DNA of 64,000 bases from positions 1-64,000 of the forward strand of contig CAYMNB010000008.1 in NCBI GenBank assembly GCA_964391725.1, given 5' to 3'. This DNA is from SpSt-1165 sp964391725 (GTDB taxonomy: Bacteria > Chloroflexota > Anaerolineae > Anaerolineales > Anaerolineaceae). The notes below the pieces were generated by a model. That model worked only from the letters and a program-made list of their open reading frames with translations. It was not told the origin of the DNA and made no database searches. The position numbers and the translations under genes were made by a program. Every line of letters starts with the position of its first letter. Position 1 is the stretch's first letter. Below, piece by piece: positions 33,608 through 43,165 of the stretch.

Positions 33608-35167
33608 ATGACGGATTCTAACAAACTCCCCTCCGGCCAGACCCGTATTGACTGTTTGGAGATGCGCGGCATCACCAAGCGATTTCCCGGTGTCCTCGCC
33701 AACGACAACATTGACTTTGATGTATGCGCCTCTGAAGTGCACGCTCTTTTGGGTGAGAATGGTGCTGGTAAAAGCACCCTGATGAAAATCCTCTACGGTA
33801 TGTATCATCCTGATGAAGGTCAAATCCTCATTAACAGTACACCTGTTAACATCACCTCCCCCACCTCTGCCATCAACCACGGCATCGGCATGATTCATCA
33901 GCACTTCATGTTGGTGCCAAACCTGACCGTTGCAGAGAATGTTGCCCTTGGTTTGAAATCATCGCGCGGGCCATTGACGGATCTTGCCCAGGTCTCACAA
34001 CGTATCATTATGCTGGCTGATACCTATGGCTTACGTATCGATCCTGATGCCTACATCTGGCAGCTTTCTGTCGGCCAGCAGCAGCGGGTGGAAATCATCA
34101 AAGCACTTTATCGCGGAGCAGCCCTTTTGATACTTGACGAACCGACAGCCGTCCTCACGCCGCAAGAAGTAGAGGAACTGTATGTCATTATGCGTCAGAT
34201 GATGAAAGATGGCTATGCGCTTATATTTATCTCTCACAAACTCCACGAAGTGGTCGAGATCAGCCAGCGGGTGACAGTGTTAAGAAACGGCCGTAAAATC
34301 GGCACACGGCCAACTTCCGAAACCAACAAAAAAAACCTGGCCCAGTGGATGGTGGGTCATGAGATCGATTTCATCACCCTTAACGAAAAGCACCAACCTG
34401 GACCGGTTCACCTGAAACTTGAGGATGTCACCTGTGATAGTGACCGCGGAACAGAGGGCTTGTGTAACCTCAGCCTTGAAGTCCATGGTGGTGAGATCCT
34501 TGGTCTCGCCGGAGTCTCTGGCAACGGACAATTGGAATTGGCAGAAGTCCTGGCAGGCATGCGCAGTGTCAAGAGCGGCCACATCTATCTGGAAGGCGAA
34601 AATGTCACCAACCTGTCGCCGGGAGAACGCACCGAGCGCAAGCTCTCCTACATCCCGGAAGAACGCATGCGTGACGGTATGATCGGCGATTTCACCATCG
34701 CAGAGAACATGATCTTGCGTGAACACCACAAAGCGCCCTACTCAAACCATGGTTTCCTTGACCTGAAATACATATCCACTCACACCGATGAACTCATCAA
34801 ACAATTTCAAGTGAAAACACCATCGCAAAAAACCATGGCCAAAAGCCTCTCCGGCGGCAATATCCAGAAGGTGATCCTGGCACGTGAACTGTCGCGCAGT
34901 CCACGCTCAATTATCGCCGCCCAGCCAACCAGGGGACTGGACATCGGTGCCACCCTGTATGTACACAAACAATTAATCGATCAGCGCAACCATGGCACTG
35001 CCGTACTGCTCATCTCGGAAGACCTGGATGAAATCTTTGCCCTGTCAGACCGGATTGCGGTCATTTTCGAAGGCAAGATCATGGAAATTTTGCCGCGCGA
35101 AGAAGCCACCCGCGAGAAGGTCGGCCTGCTGATGGCAGGTGTAGTTCAAGAAGAAACTGTCGAATAA
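33608..35167 (+). CDS. BMP-type ABC importer ATP-binding protein (YufO/NupA-like, two domains)
   Basis: A 519-residue tandem ABC protein. The first domain has GENGAGKS (49-56), LSVGQQQRVEI and LLILDEPTAVLTP. In the second domain the P-loop is degenerate (GVSGNGQLE, no Lys), while LSGGNIQKVILARELSR and QPTRGLDIGA remain, as usual in this family where only one site is fully active. It powers the two permeases upstream. GAGGA precedes the ATG. It is last in the importer operon and convergent with the MFS gene. Confidence 0.93.
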   Translation: MTDSNKLPSGQTRIDCLEMRGITKRFPGVLANDNIDFDVCASEVHALLGENGAGKSTLMKILYGMYHPDEGQILINSTPVNITSPTSAINHGIGMIHQHFMLVPNLTVAENVALGLKSSRGPLTDLAQVSQRIIMLADTYGLRIDPDAYIWQLSVGQQQRVEIIKALYRGAALLILDEPTAVLTPQEVEELYVIMRQMMKDGYALIFISHKLHEVVEISQRVTVLRNGRKIGTRPTSETNKKNLAQWMVGHEIDFITLNEKHQPGPVHLKLEDVTCDSDRGTEGLCNLSLEVHGGEILGLAGVSGNGQLELAEVLAGMRSVKSGHIYLEGENVTNLSPGERTERKLSYIPEERMRDGMIGDFTIAENMILREHHKAPYSNHGFLDLKYISTHTDELIKQFQVKTPSQKTMAKSLSGGNIQKVILARELSRSPRSIIAAQPTRGLDIGATLYVHKQLIDQRNHGTAVLLISEDLDEIFALSDRIAVIFEGKIMEILPREEATREKVGLLMAGVVQEETVE

Positions 35168-35188
35168 AAATCGCTTTTTTTACGATTG

Positions 35189-36388
35189 TCAGTCTGTCTT
35201 GTTCATCTGGCGCTGTCGTCGTTGCAGCAGCAGGATCACAATACAAACCGCCGCAGCACTCCAGCCGACACCCGATGCCACACCGAACATAGCCGGCAGA
35301 CCCAGGCTTTGCGCCAATGAACCAAACACTGGCCCCGCGATCAATGGCGCCAACCCAAACGCCAGGATGTTCATCAACCCTTGATATGAAGCCACTTCGC
35401 TGACACGCGCCTTCGAATCGATATACACCACCGCGCTGACCGCCGTGAACCCGAAACCGATCCCGCGAAAGGCCGTAATGGCGATTAGCATCCAGCCAGC
35501 CGTCGCAAGCGAGAAACCCAGCCAGGAAAGCGCAAAGATACTGGCGCCAATCAAAAATGCCCACATCGGGCCGATTTTTCTGATTAACTTTGACACCAGG
35601 TACATAGTGGGGATTTCAACCACCGCCGAAGCAGAGCGCATCATACCTGCCATGGTTTCACTGCCCCCCAAACGGATCATGTGAATGGCAGAAAATTGGT
35701 AAAACGCCTGCTGTGCCAGGTTCGAAAGAAAAACCGCCGATAAAAAAAGCCACACCATTGATTCACGTGGGATCCATTGATGCCACAATTCGGTCTGCTG
35801 GATGATTTTGTCTTCTTCCGGCTCTTCAAGCAGGTTGACAACCACACCGCTGAACAGGAAAAGTGCAGCTGCCCCAAGAAACAGCCACTCGATCCCGATG
35901 CGCTGCCAGACCATGCCCATCACCAGAGAAGCTACCGCGAACCCAAGCGATCCCCACAAGCGCCAGTTGCCGAAGTCCAAGCCGTATTTATTCGCCATTC
36001 TGGCAGCCAGCCCGTCCCGGATGGGCGTGATGGGCGGGCTGAAAGCTGAATACACAATCTGCAATGAGAGCAGCCACAAGAACCCCCAGGGAATGGTCAT
36101 GAGCGCCGTGAACACACCCAGCATCAGAAAGCCAACGGTGGTGAACATCACCCGCGCGCGTTTTTTGTCTGCCAGGCGGCACAGGATCGGGCCACTGATA
36201 ATGGTGATTGCGCCTGGTAGGGCATTATAGAGACCGATCTGGCTTTCACTCAAGCCCCGCTGGTCAAAGGCCAGGTTGACAAAGGGCATAAACGCCCCGA
36301 CCGCGAAAAAAGTTACCAGAAAGACAATCGTTCCGCGTAAGTTTGGCGAGAGCCGTTTTTTCAAGGATTTTTGCAAGGTTGTTTCCAT
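35189..36388 (-). CDS. MFS transporter
   Basis: A 399-residue major facilitator protein with about 12 hydrophobic segments. The loop between spans 2 and 3 is LADKKRARVMF, a form of the family's GxxxDRxGRR motif. GLDFGNWRLWGSLGFAVASL in the middle is typical of the LacY/nucleoside-symporter-like branch. The acidic loop EEPEEDKIIQQ separates the halves. It follows the UroD-family gene by 18 bases, so the two are probably co-expressed and may act on one compound. Substrate unknown. Confidence 0.88.
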   Translation of the reverse strand: METTLQKSLKKRLSPNLRGTIVFLVTFFAVGAFMPFVNLAFDQRGLSESQIGLYNALPGAITIISGPILCRLADKKRARVMFTTVGFLMLGVFTALMTIPWGFLWLLSLQIVYSAFSPPITPIRDGLAARMANKYGLDFGNWRLWGSLGFAVASLVMGMVWQRIGIEWLFLGAAALFLFSGVVVNLLEEPEEDKIIQQTELWHQWIPRESMVWLFLSAVFLSNLAQQAFYQFSAIHMIRLGGSETMAGMMRSASAVVEIPTMYLVSKLIRKIGPMWAFLIGASIFALSWLGFSLATAGWMLIAITAFRGIGFGFTAVSAVVYIDSKARVSEVASYQGLMNILAFGLAPLIAGPVFGSLAQSLGLPAMFGVASGVGWSAAAVCIVILLLQRRQRQMNKTD

Positions 36389-36406
36389 CGAAATTGTAGT
36401 ATTTGC

Positions 36407-37477
36407 CTAATAAGAACCGAGTTTTTTGTACAACGCTACGATATTGGCAAAATCTTCCAGGCTGACCGCATCAGGGATACTGTGGTCCGATGCAAAGATG
36501 TAACCGCCATTTTCTTTAAGCACGGGCAGTTTGGTTTCCATCTCTGCCATGATCTTCTCAGGATCGTCCCAGTGTACAGCATTGATGCCGCCATGCAGCA
36601 CCAATTGATCTCCATACTGCTTTTTGAGCGCCAGCGTATCCATCCCTGCCTTAACTTCCAACGGATTCAACGCATCCAGCCCGATTTCAATCAGCTCTGG
36701 AATAAATGGTTCGATGTTGCCGCAGGAATGCAGATGGGTTTTGATGCGTTTTGCGTGCGCCCACTCAATGGCACGCTTCTGGAAAGGTTTCAACAGGTTG
36801 CGGTACATGCGCAGGGAGAAGAATTGTTTGTACTTGTAACCCATATCATCCGGCCAGGAGATGGCATCGAATGTATAGCCTGCCTCCCAAACCATGTCCA
36901 TCAACGTCATCGACATGTGCAGAAAATGGCCGAACATATCCATGCACCATTCCGGATTAAGCGCCATGGCGGTCAACACCCGTTCGGTTCCGACCGTCCA
37001 GGAATGGGTGACGTCAAACCCGAACCAGAATTGCCCGATCACCCAGGCGCCATTCTCACGCCAGCCTTTGTAATTTTTACGCAGATGATCCCAGGGGATA
37101 CGGTCTGGTGTAGGTTGCATGCGTTCTTTGGCAGCTGCCCAAGATTCCGGCCCGTTGATCTTAAAATCCAGAAATTCAGGCGTTGAAGCAATGTGCTTCC
37201 AGTTCTTCAGCGTCGCGCCCCAACTGGTGGTCACGATGGTGTATTCGTCGGTTTCTTCGACCACCTCTTCTGCAAAGCGCGGCGAGGTATCAACATGGAT
37301 GCTCTCAAAGTGGTCGAGGTCAAAATAATCCACATAACTGATATTTTCTGGCAGTCCTTCCCGATGCCAGCGCTCCAATGTGGTGTGCCAGGGGCTGTCT
37401 TGCATCGGCACACGATCCGCCTCGCGGTGTTCATACATGCGTTGTACGCGTTCGAAGGTGTTCATGGTTTTGCTCAT
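36407..37477 (-). CDS. Uroporphyrinogen decarboxylase (URO-D) family protein
   Basis: A 356-residue TIM-barrel protein of the URO-D/methyltransferase superfamily. AHAKRIKTHLHSCGNIEPFIPELIEIGLDALNPLEVKAGMD is the conserved C-terminal block; the HxC pattern is often a zinc site in corrinoid methyltransferases. The N-terminus lacks the hallmarks of true HemE, so it is more likely a methyltransferase or demethylase. I chose the ATG at 37477, which has AGAGGAG upstream. It lies between the ABC-F ATPase and MFS genes on the same strand. No haem or corrinoid gene is nearby. Confidence 0.85.
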   Translation of the reverse strand: MSKTMNTFERVQRMYEHREADRVPMQDSPWHTTLERWHREGLPENISYVDYFDLDHFESIHVDTSPRFAEEVVEETDEYTIVTTSWGATLKNWKHIASTPEFLDFKINGPESWAAAKERMQPTPDRIPWDHLRKNYKGWRENGAWVIGQFWFGFDVTHSWTVGTERVLTAMALNPEWCMDMFGHFLHMSMTLMDMVWEAGYTFDAISWPDDMGYKYKQFFSLRMYRNLLKPFQKRAIEWAHAKRIKTHLHSCGNIEPFIPELIEIGLDALNPLEVKAGMDTLALKKQYGDQLVLHGGINAVHWDDPEKIMAEMETKLPVLKENGGYIFASDHSIPDAVSLEDFANIVALYKKLGSY

Positions 37478-37503
37478 GCTAACTCCTCTTTCACCCAATA
37501 AAA

Positions 37504-39417
37504 TTATTCGGACATCGGTTCTTTTTCGGCCAATCTGGCCCAGGTGTTAAATTTTTGTTCGAGTTGTTTTTGCAAACTGCCGTAACGTGTGGTCAACTGG
37601 CGCAGCTCATCTGGATTTTTTTGGGGGGCGGCCAGAATATCTTCCAGCGATTGCAGCGCTGCCTCCAACGAAGCGATCTCGACTTCTATCTGATATTGCT
37701 GTTTCTTACGTTCGCGTTCCTCGCGTGATACTGCGCGCTGCCCGTAGGTTTTTTGAGTGGTCTGCTCCGCAGCCCTGGTCTTTTCGGTTTCAAGCGCGTT
37801 CTGCGCACTCAACCAGCTTTTGTATTCACTGTAGGAACCTTCATACACCAGCAACGATTGCGCATCCGGTTTCACTTCCCACACCTGTGACGCCAGCGCA
37901 TCTACAAGATAACGGTCATGTGTCACCAGCAGAATGGTGCCGTTGAAATCAGATAGCACGTGCTGCAATATCTCCTGCGAAGGCAGGTCAAGATGGTTGG
38001 TAGGTTCATCCAGCAGCAGTAGATTGGCATTCGATAACGCCAATACTGCCAGCGCCAGCCGTCCGCGTTCGCCGCCAGACAGCGTTTCAACCGTGCGAAA
38101 TACATCATCTTCCGTGAAAAGATAGCGCGCCAGATAGTTTCGGATGTCCGCCGGCAGCAGCCCCGGCCGTGAGTGCTCAATTTCTTCCATCAGCGAATTT
38201 TCAGCCATCAAGCCTTCGTGTGCCTGTGCAAAATAACCGACCCGCAGGCTGGCGCCCATCTGCACCTTTCCGCTTAACGGAGGAAGGTGTTCCAGAATAG
38301 TCTTGAGAAAGGTGGATTTTCCAGCACCATTTGGCCCGATCAACGCCACACATTCACCGCGTTTCACTACCAGATCAGGCACGGTGAAGAGCACTTTGCC
38401 ATCATCATGATAGCCGATTGACAGTTCATACGTGCGCAGCACCAGGTCGCCGGAGCGCATGGCAGGTTCCAGCCGGATATGCAGCTTGCTGCGGCTGTGA
38501 TCAATAGGCCTGGCAATTTTAGATTCCTTGAGCAGCCGTTCCAAACGCCGGCGGCGACCTTTTGCCTGGTTGGTTTTCTGTCCCTCGATGTTGCGAGCAA
38601 TGTAGTCCTGTTCTTTGGCGATATACTGCTGCTGGGCTTCATATTCTTTCAGGCGGCGCAAATAACGCTCTTCGCGCTGCATCAGGTAAGCGGAGTAATT
38701 ACCGCGGAATTCTTCTAACCCCGGGGTCATTTCCCAAATAGTGCGTGTGGTTTGGTCAAGAAAATAGCGGTCATGCGAAACGATCAAAGCCGCCCCCTCC
38801 CAATCACGCAGAAAAGCCTCCAACCATTCAATCGCGGCAATGTCAAGGTGATTGGTCGGTTCGTCCAACAGCAGCACATCCGGGTTGGAGAGCAGCAGCT
38901 TTGCCAACAGCACACGCGTGCGCTCGCCGCCTGAGAATTGCTCTAACGGACGCTGATAGTCACCCTCCACAAAGCCCAGACCGGTCAGGGTCATGCGGAT
39001 TTGTGTTTCATACAAATAACCGCCCAACCGCTCAAATTCTTCCTGCTTGTTTCCATACTGAATCAACAGCGATTCATCCGCGCCCGGCTGGCTGATTTGC
39101 TGTGTCAGCTCTTGCAGCGAGTGTTCCAAGGCAATCAGATCCTGGAATACAGTCAGGCACTCATTCCACAGGTTCAGCGATGATTCAAACACCGATTCCT
39201 GCGGTAAATAACCGATGGTTACGCCTTTGGCATGGTGAAACCGCCCTTCCGATGCCACTTCCTCGCCGACCAGGATGCGCATCAGGGTGGTTTTACCAAC
39301 CCCGTTTGCGCCTACCAATCCAATACGTGCACGGTAGGGAACCGAAGCAGTTAGCCCAGAGAAAATGTCCTCTGAGCCAAACGACTTTCCCAGGTCGATG
39401 ATGTCAATCAATGGCAT
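37504..39417 (-). CDS. ABC-F family ATPase
   Basis: A 637-residue tandem ATPase without membrane segments. Domain 1 has GANGVGKT (36-43) and FSGGERTRVLLAKLLL. Domain 2 has GPNGAGKST near 352 and LSGGERGRLALAVLAL. The inter-domain linker is the charged helical pair RYLRRLKEYEAQQQYIAKEQ, and a coiled-coil tail (EERERKKQQYQIEVEIASLE) ends the protein as in Uup/YdiF types. ABC-F proteins act on ribosomes, relieving stalls or giving antibiotic protection. An extended -10 at 39445-39453 supports the ATG at 39417. Confidence 0.92.
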   Translation of the reverse strand: MPLIDIIDLGKSFGSEDIFSGLTASVPYRARIGLVGANGVGKTTLMRILVGEEVASEGRFHHAKGVTIGYLPQESVFESSLNLWNECLTVFQDLIALEHSLQELTQQISQPGADESLLIQYGNKQEEFERLGGYLYETQIRMTLTGLGFVEGDYQRPLEQFSGGERTRVLLAKLLLSNPDVLLLDEPTNHLDIAAIEWLEAFLRDWEGAALIVSHDRYFLDQTTRTIWEMTPGLEEFRGNYSAYLMQREERYLRRLKEYEAQQQYIAKEQDYIARNIEGQKTNQAKGRRRRLERLLKESKIARPIDHSRSKLHIRLEPAMRSGDLVLRTYELSIGYHDDGKVLFTVPDLVVKRGECVALIGPNGAGKSTFLKTILEHLPPLSGKVQMGASLRVGYFAQAHEGLMAENSLMEEIEHSRPGLLPADIRNYLARYLFTEDDVFRTVETLSGGERGRLALAVLALSNANLLLLDEPTNHLDLPSQEILQHVLSDFNGTILLVTHDRYLVDALASQVWEVKPDAQSLLVYEGSYSEYKSWLSAQNALETEKTRAAEQTTQKTYGQRAVSREERERKKQQYQIEVEIASLEAALQSLEDILAAPQKNPDELRQLTTRYGSLQKQLEQKFNTWARLAEKEPMSE

Positions 39418-39444
39418 GGCTACACTCGTTTTTCCTTCGCAGGA

Positions 39445-39453
39445 AGTATACCA
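39445..39453 (-). promoter_or_regulatory. Extended -10 promoter of the ABC-F gene
   Basis: Minus-strand TGGTATACT, an extended -10 about 28 bases before the ATG at 39417. It lies in the short gap after the Gfo/Idh/MocA gene, so the ABC-F gene may be transcribed separately from the polysaccharide operon. Confidence 0.45.
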
Positions 39454-39465
39454 TGCAGAGTGCAA

Positions 39466-40431
39466 TCAATCAGAGATGAAAACCTGATCGATGATCTCCT
39501 GCACCCGCTTGCCATCTTCGAGGCCGCAAAGCACAGGTGTTCCTTTTTCGACCACCTCGATGAAATGACGCATCTCTGTCAGGAAGAGATCATTACGCTC
39601 GAATCCCTGCGGCAAGGCATATTCTCGCCAGCCAGGTTGTGCAGCTATCCACCAGCGGCACATGCCATCAGCATTATCCCAGCGAATGGTGCCCTGTGTG
39701 CCAATGATTTCCAGGTCATGGCGGGGCGGCTGCTGGAAGTAATTCACATGCACCGTGGAAAAAGCACCACTTTGGTGTGCGAACTGCATCTCGCCAAAAT
39801 CCTCTACCTCGCTCAATTCCAGATCGCTCAAATTACCTCTCGTGGCTGCTACCCCCTCAATTTCCCCCAACAGCCAGCGCATGTAGTCAATGGGATGGCT
39901 GAGTGTGCGCACCACCCCGCCGCCCAACTCTTTGCAGGCTGCGTAACCTGTGCGGTAGTCTTCCCAGGGGTGCCAATCGGGCAAGTATTCACCCCAGTGA
40001 CTTCTGGCGGTCAGTATCCTGCCGATTGCGCCTGCTTCAATCAATTGTTTGGCTTTTTGCAGTCCAGGATGAAAACGGAACTGGAAACCCATCAACATTT
40101 GCTTGTGCTGCAAACGCAATTCTTGCGCCAGTTCATCAATGCCAGCCAGGCTGTGTGAGATCGGTTTTTCCATGAAGATGTCGCAACCCGCTCTGGCTGC
40201 CGGCAGTGCCACCGACAGGTGCAGCGCTGTTGGATTGGCAATGATGACAGCATCGGGTTTGTACGCCAGCGCCGCTTCAACCGAAGTCTCAACTGGCACA
40301 TCTTTTATCTCGTCATCTGCCACTGTGCTTTTATAGGACCGCAGCAGCACAATATCATGCTCGCCCAAAGCCTGCAAATTGCGGAAATGGCGGCGGCCGA
40401 TGGAGCCAAAACCTGCGATCAAGAATTTCAT
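39466..40431 (-). CDS. Gfo/Idh/MocA-family oxidoreductase
   Basis: A 321-residue NAD(P)-dependent sugar dehydrogenase-type protein. The Rossmann motif GFGSIGRRHFRNLQALG is at residues 7-23. FMEKPISHSLAG gives the catalytic EKP, and GGGVVRTLSHPIDYMRWLLGE is the conserved helix with the second catalytic His. Such enzymes oxidise or reduce nucleotide sugars during polysaccharide synthesis. It is last in the leftward polysaccharide operon, 6 bases after a GT2 gene. It could oxidise a CMP- or UDP-linked sugar made by the NeuB/SpsF pair; this is an inference. Confidence 0.9.
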   Translation of the reverse strand: MKFLIAGFGSIGRRHFRNLQALGEHDIVLLRSYKSTVADDEIKDVPVETSVEAALAYKPDAVIIANPTALHLSVALPAARAGCDIFMEKPISHSLAGIDELAQELRLQHKQMLMGFQFRFHPGLQKAKQLIEAGAIGRILTARSHWGEYLPDWHPWEDYRTGYAACKELGGGVVRTLSHPIDYMRWLLGEIEGVAATRGNLSDLELSEVEDFGEMQFAHQSGAFSTVHVNYFQQPPRHDLEIIGTQGTIRWDNADGMCRWWIAAQPGWREYALPQGFERNDLFLTEMRHFIEVVEKGTPVLCGLEDGKRVQEIIDQVFISD

Positions 40432-40437
40432 GGTCCC

Positions 40438-41415
40438 CTACCCCACATCAGACCGGAAATACCAGTCAAATAATTTGTCATAGAGCTTGAACAGAACCCG
40501 TTTGATAAGCCCCACCTGCAAGATTTTCTGGCCCAATCCTTGCTTTTTGGCCGGTGCTGCGCTGCCTTTCACCGTCAGTTCTGGAACTTCGGCGACGTGA
40601 TCCAAGGTGTTGCTCAAGTTCACGGCGTAAGACTGCATCGTCATCAACCGCAGATAGCCTTCTTCATCAATGCGGCGGTCAAAATTAATCACCTGCCCCA
40701 TCGGACGATCCATGTCAAAGGGCAGGAACTGCTTTACAACTTGTTTGTAAGCCAGAAACTGCCAATGGGAGGCCCCAACCAGCGCCTCACGTCCTTGATA
40801 GCTTATCCGCCAATCTTTGCCCTGTTCATATTGCTCTTCCAGTTGCTCGAATTTCCCCAGACTTTCATTAAATGTTTTGAAAGTTTCCCATGACAGGAAG
40901 GCACCCTCTTCAATGGAGGCTTCTGGTGTATTGCCCGCCCAAGCCAGGGTGGCGGCTGAAACATGCAGGTCCAAACGGATGGGCCGTGCTGTCACCATGC
41001 CTGCCCTGGGGAAAGTCTCTAACAGCTCAAGCGAGGCCTTCAGCCATCCCTTCCGATAATAAATGTCATTATCGCCATACGCGATAATCTCACCCGGCGC
41101 ACCATCCAGCATCACATTCCAGGCACCGCCCTTGCCCAGATTCTTCTCCGACAGCATCAAATACTGGATATTCCCCCGGTTGCGTTCATCCACCAGATAT
41201 TGCACCATTTCCTCACAACTGCCGTTATCAAACACCAGCAGGTCAAAAGGCATCTCGGTATTTTCACGCAGGCTGTTCAGACAAACCTTGAGCACCTCCG
41301 GCATCTGTGTGTAGAACCCCCCCACGAAGGGGATATAGTTCAGCACCGCCACGGTGATTCGCTCGGGTTTGACGACACCCTGTACTTTCTTCTGTGGATT
41401 TTGGCCAACGCGCAT
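40438..41415 (-). CDS. Family 2 glycosyltransferase
   Basis: A 325-residue GT-A enzyme. ITVAVLNYIPFVGGFYTQMPEVLKVCLNSLRE opens the fold. FDNGSCEE and EIIAYGDNDIYYRKGWL carry the donor-binding aspartates (DxD-like DND). The acceptor half after about 150 is unusual and ends with a basic helix (RVLFKLYDKLFDWYF) that may attach to the membrane. GGAGG lies 10 bases before the ATG. It sits between another GT-A-type gene and the oxidoreductase in the polysaccharide operon. Sugar unknown. Confidence 0.87.
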   Translation of the reverse strand: MRVGQNPQKKVQGVVKPERITVAVLNYIPFVGGFYTQMPEVLKVCLNSLRENTEMPFDLLVFDNGSCEEMVQYLVDERNRGNIQYLMLSEKNLGKGGAWNVMLDGAPGEIIAYGDNDIYYRKGWLKASLELLETFPRAGMVTARPIRLDLHVSAATLAWAGNTPEASIEEGAFLSWETFKTFNESLGKFEQLEEQYEQGKDWRISYQGREALVGASHWQFLAYKQVVKQFLPFDMDRPMGQVINFDRRIDEEGYLRLMTMQSYAVNLSNTLDHVAEVPELTVKGSAAPAKKQGLGQKILQVGLIKRVLFKLYDKLFDWYFRSDVG

Positions 41416-41420
41416 GTGTT

Positions 41421-42368
41421 TTATTCCTCCTGTGTCCTGCCTGTTCGATGAAACTTACGTGCCAACCAGCCTTTTACCGCTTCCCAACCCCTCTTTGGAT
41501 GCAAGCAATAATGAAACAGTTTGCCCAACAGCTCTGAATGCCAATGAACCAGTGGAACTATCTCCACTTCGCGCCAAAAGCGTTGCCAGGTCATCGGCTG
41601 CCGATCAATACCACCCTCTCCCATGGACCAGTTGGCATCTGTCAAAGGAAAGATATGTAGAAAACCGCCAGCTGCCTGGACATTCTCATTCGATTCGGGC
41701 AGGCGGTAATGCACCTGTCCGCCGGGCAGGTGGCTGTAATCATGGTTCTGGTGCAAGGCTATAATAGTCTCGGTGCAATCAATGGTTTTCCAGCCGCGTT
41801 GGCGGGCTTCATAGATCATCCAGTTGTCCCAGCCAGCCCGGCCGATCGCCAGGTCAGGCACATCGATAAAGCACTGCCGTGGAAAAACAAAATAATCACT
41901 GCCATACGGCCCGTGCAAACGCCCGATCGCCTGATTCAATGCCATCAGACGTACCTGCCAGCCGTCATTGAAATCGATAGGCGTATCAATGGCAATGTCG
42001 TAGCGCTGCCCTACCAGCAGAAAATCACGCTCCTGCGCCATCACCATCTTCACACTTTGTATTAGTGAATCGGTCAGGATGACATCCGCGTTAGCAAAGG
42101 CGAGAATTGGGCTGTCGGTACGCTCACGGGCGATGTCAAACATGGCAGGGATCAACGGCGTGCCCATGCGGTTGGTACGCACTTCTCTGACGTGCAACAC
42201 GCCCAACTCAGCTGCCGCTTCAGCCATTCCCTCTTCATCCCCGATCATAAGCACCCTGACATCATCGCCCAGTTGGGTCCATGATACGATCGCGTTGCGT
42301 TGAATCGTGGCGATATGTTCGCTCTTTGTGAAGGGTTTGGGGGAAGTGAAAATGGTGATCAGGCTCAT
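41421..42368 (-). CDS. Putative GT-A glycosyltransferase of the polysaccharide operon
   Basis: A 315-residue protein that follows the GT-A pattern. The opening strand is LITIFTSPKPF, IPAMFDIARERTDSPILAFANADVILTDSL carries a NAD acidic turn in place of a standard DxD, and GRAGWDNWMIYEARQRGW resembles the second acidic site. The C-terminus is basic. Its ATG overlaps the stop of the SpsF-like gene by 4 bases. I treat it as a divergent glycosyltransferase; the exact family is uncertain. Confidence 0.75.
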   Translation of the reverse strand: MSLITIFTSPKPFTKSEHIATIQRNAIVSWTQLGDDVRVLMIGDEEGMAEAAAELGVLHVREVRTNRMGTPLIPAMFDIARERTDSPILAFANADVILTDSLIQSVKMVMAQERDFLLVGQRYDIAIDTPIDFNDGWQVRLMALNQAIGRLHGPYGSDYFVFPRQCFIDVPDLAIGRAGWDNWMIYEARQRGWKTIDCTETIIALHQNHDYSHLPGGQVHYRLPESNENVQAAGGFLHIFPLTDANWSMGEGGIDRQPMTWQRFWREVEIVPLVHWHSELLGKLFHYCLHPKRGWEAVKGWLARKFHRTGRTQEE

Positions 42369-43165
42369 TGGCTGCTCTCCGCGTTTCGATTGTTGCGCGT
42401 ATCAACATCTTTGAATGTCTTGTGTATTATCGCAGAATTGATACCGTGCAGCTCCGGGTGTGCGTCAAAATATACAAGCACTTCCTGCCAGCTGAAATCA
42501 CGCCGTCCACCGAAAGCAGCAGCCAGTTGTTCCACCAATTGCAGGTCTTCTGCTGTGTCCACCGTCCAGCGGTAATCGCCTTTGTCCTCTTCCGCGTTGA
42601 GAATGGTGACCGAAAACTGTCCTTCCTGCTCATAAAAGAATGGCATGACATGTTCGCGCTGGTACTGCGTGGCAGCTTCCTGCCACGCTTTTTCTAACCC
42701 GCTGAAATACACAGCTTCCACATCCAAACCGATCGGGTAGGTGCGGTGAAAAGGCGGCGGCAGGCGTGTCGCCGCAAAGTCGGCCTGTTCTTCGATCAAC
42801 GCCGTGATGACTTCGTCGATCAACCCCGGGTCGATTAATGGGCAATCCGCCGTCAGCCGCACAACGATATCTGCTTTTGCCAGTTTGGCAGCCTGATAAA
42901 AGCGGTCAAGCACATCCTGTTCGCTGCCGCGATAGTGCGGGTAGCCCTGATCAGCACAATAACCAGCAATGGCATCATCGGAAGGATCTGTGGTGGTTGC
43001 CACCCAAACTTTATCAGTCAGTTGCGACATCCTGGCGCGTTCCACCACCCAGTTCAACATCGGGTAGCCTGCAATCGGCATCAAAACTTTGGCCGGCAGG
43101 CGGCTGGAATTCATACGCGCCTGGATAATTGACACCACAGTGTGTTCTTTTTGCCTCTCAGGCAT
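42365..43165 (-). CDS. SpsF/NeuA-like cytidylyltransferase
   Basis: A 266-residue nucleotidyltransferase. SIIQARMNSSRLPAKVLMPIAGYPML is the family's N-terminal CTP-binding segment, VWVATTTDPSDDAIAGYC follows, and VRLTADCPLIDPGLIDEVI carries the metal-binding Asp. The family (SpsF, CMP-KDO and CMP-NeuAc synthetases) activates sugars with CTP. In this operon the natural substrate is the product of the NeuB-like synthase two genes upstream. It overlaps the GT4 gene upstream by 8 bases and the GT-A gene downstream by 4. Confidence 0.9.
   Translation of the reverse strand: MPERQKEHTVVSIIQARMNSSRLPAKVLMPIAGYPMLNWVVERARMSQLTDKVWVATTTDPSDDAIAGYCADQGYPHYRGSEQDVLDRFYQAAKLAKADIVVRLTADCPLIDPGLIDEVITALIEEQADFAATRLPPPFHRTYPIGLDVEAVYFSGLEKAWQEAATQYQREHVMPFFYEQEGQFSVTILNAEEDKGDYRWTVDTAEDLQLVEQLAAAFGGRRDFSWQEVLVYFDAHPELHGINSAIIHKTFKDVDTRNNRNAESSQ

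Noticed and set aside
35168..35188. Terminator after the ABC importer ATPase gene
   Set aside because: The stem is only AATCG/CGATT with the T-run inside the loop, too weak to call.
36371..37186. 271-codon open frame antisense to the URO-D gene
   Set aside because: The sense frame has a recognised family and a ribosome site. The antisense frame has neither and is rich in His, Phe and Cys.
39460..40158. 232-codon frame antisense to the Gfo/Idh/MocA gene
   Set aside because: The sense frame has Rossmann and EKP motifs. The antisense frame has no recognisable domain.
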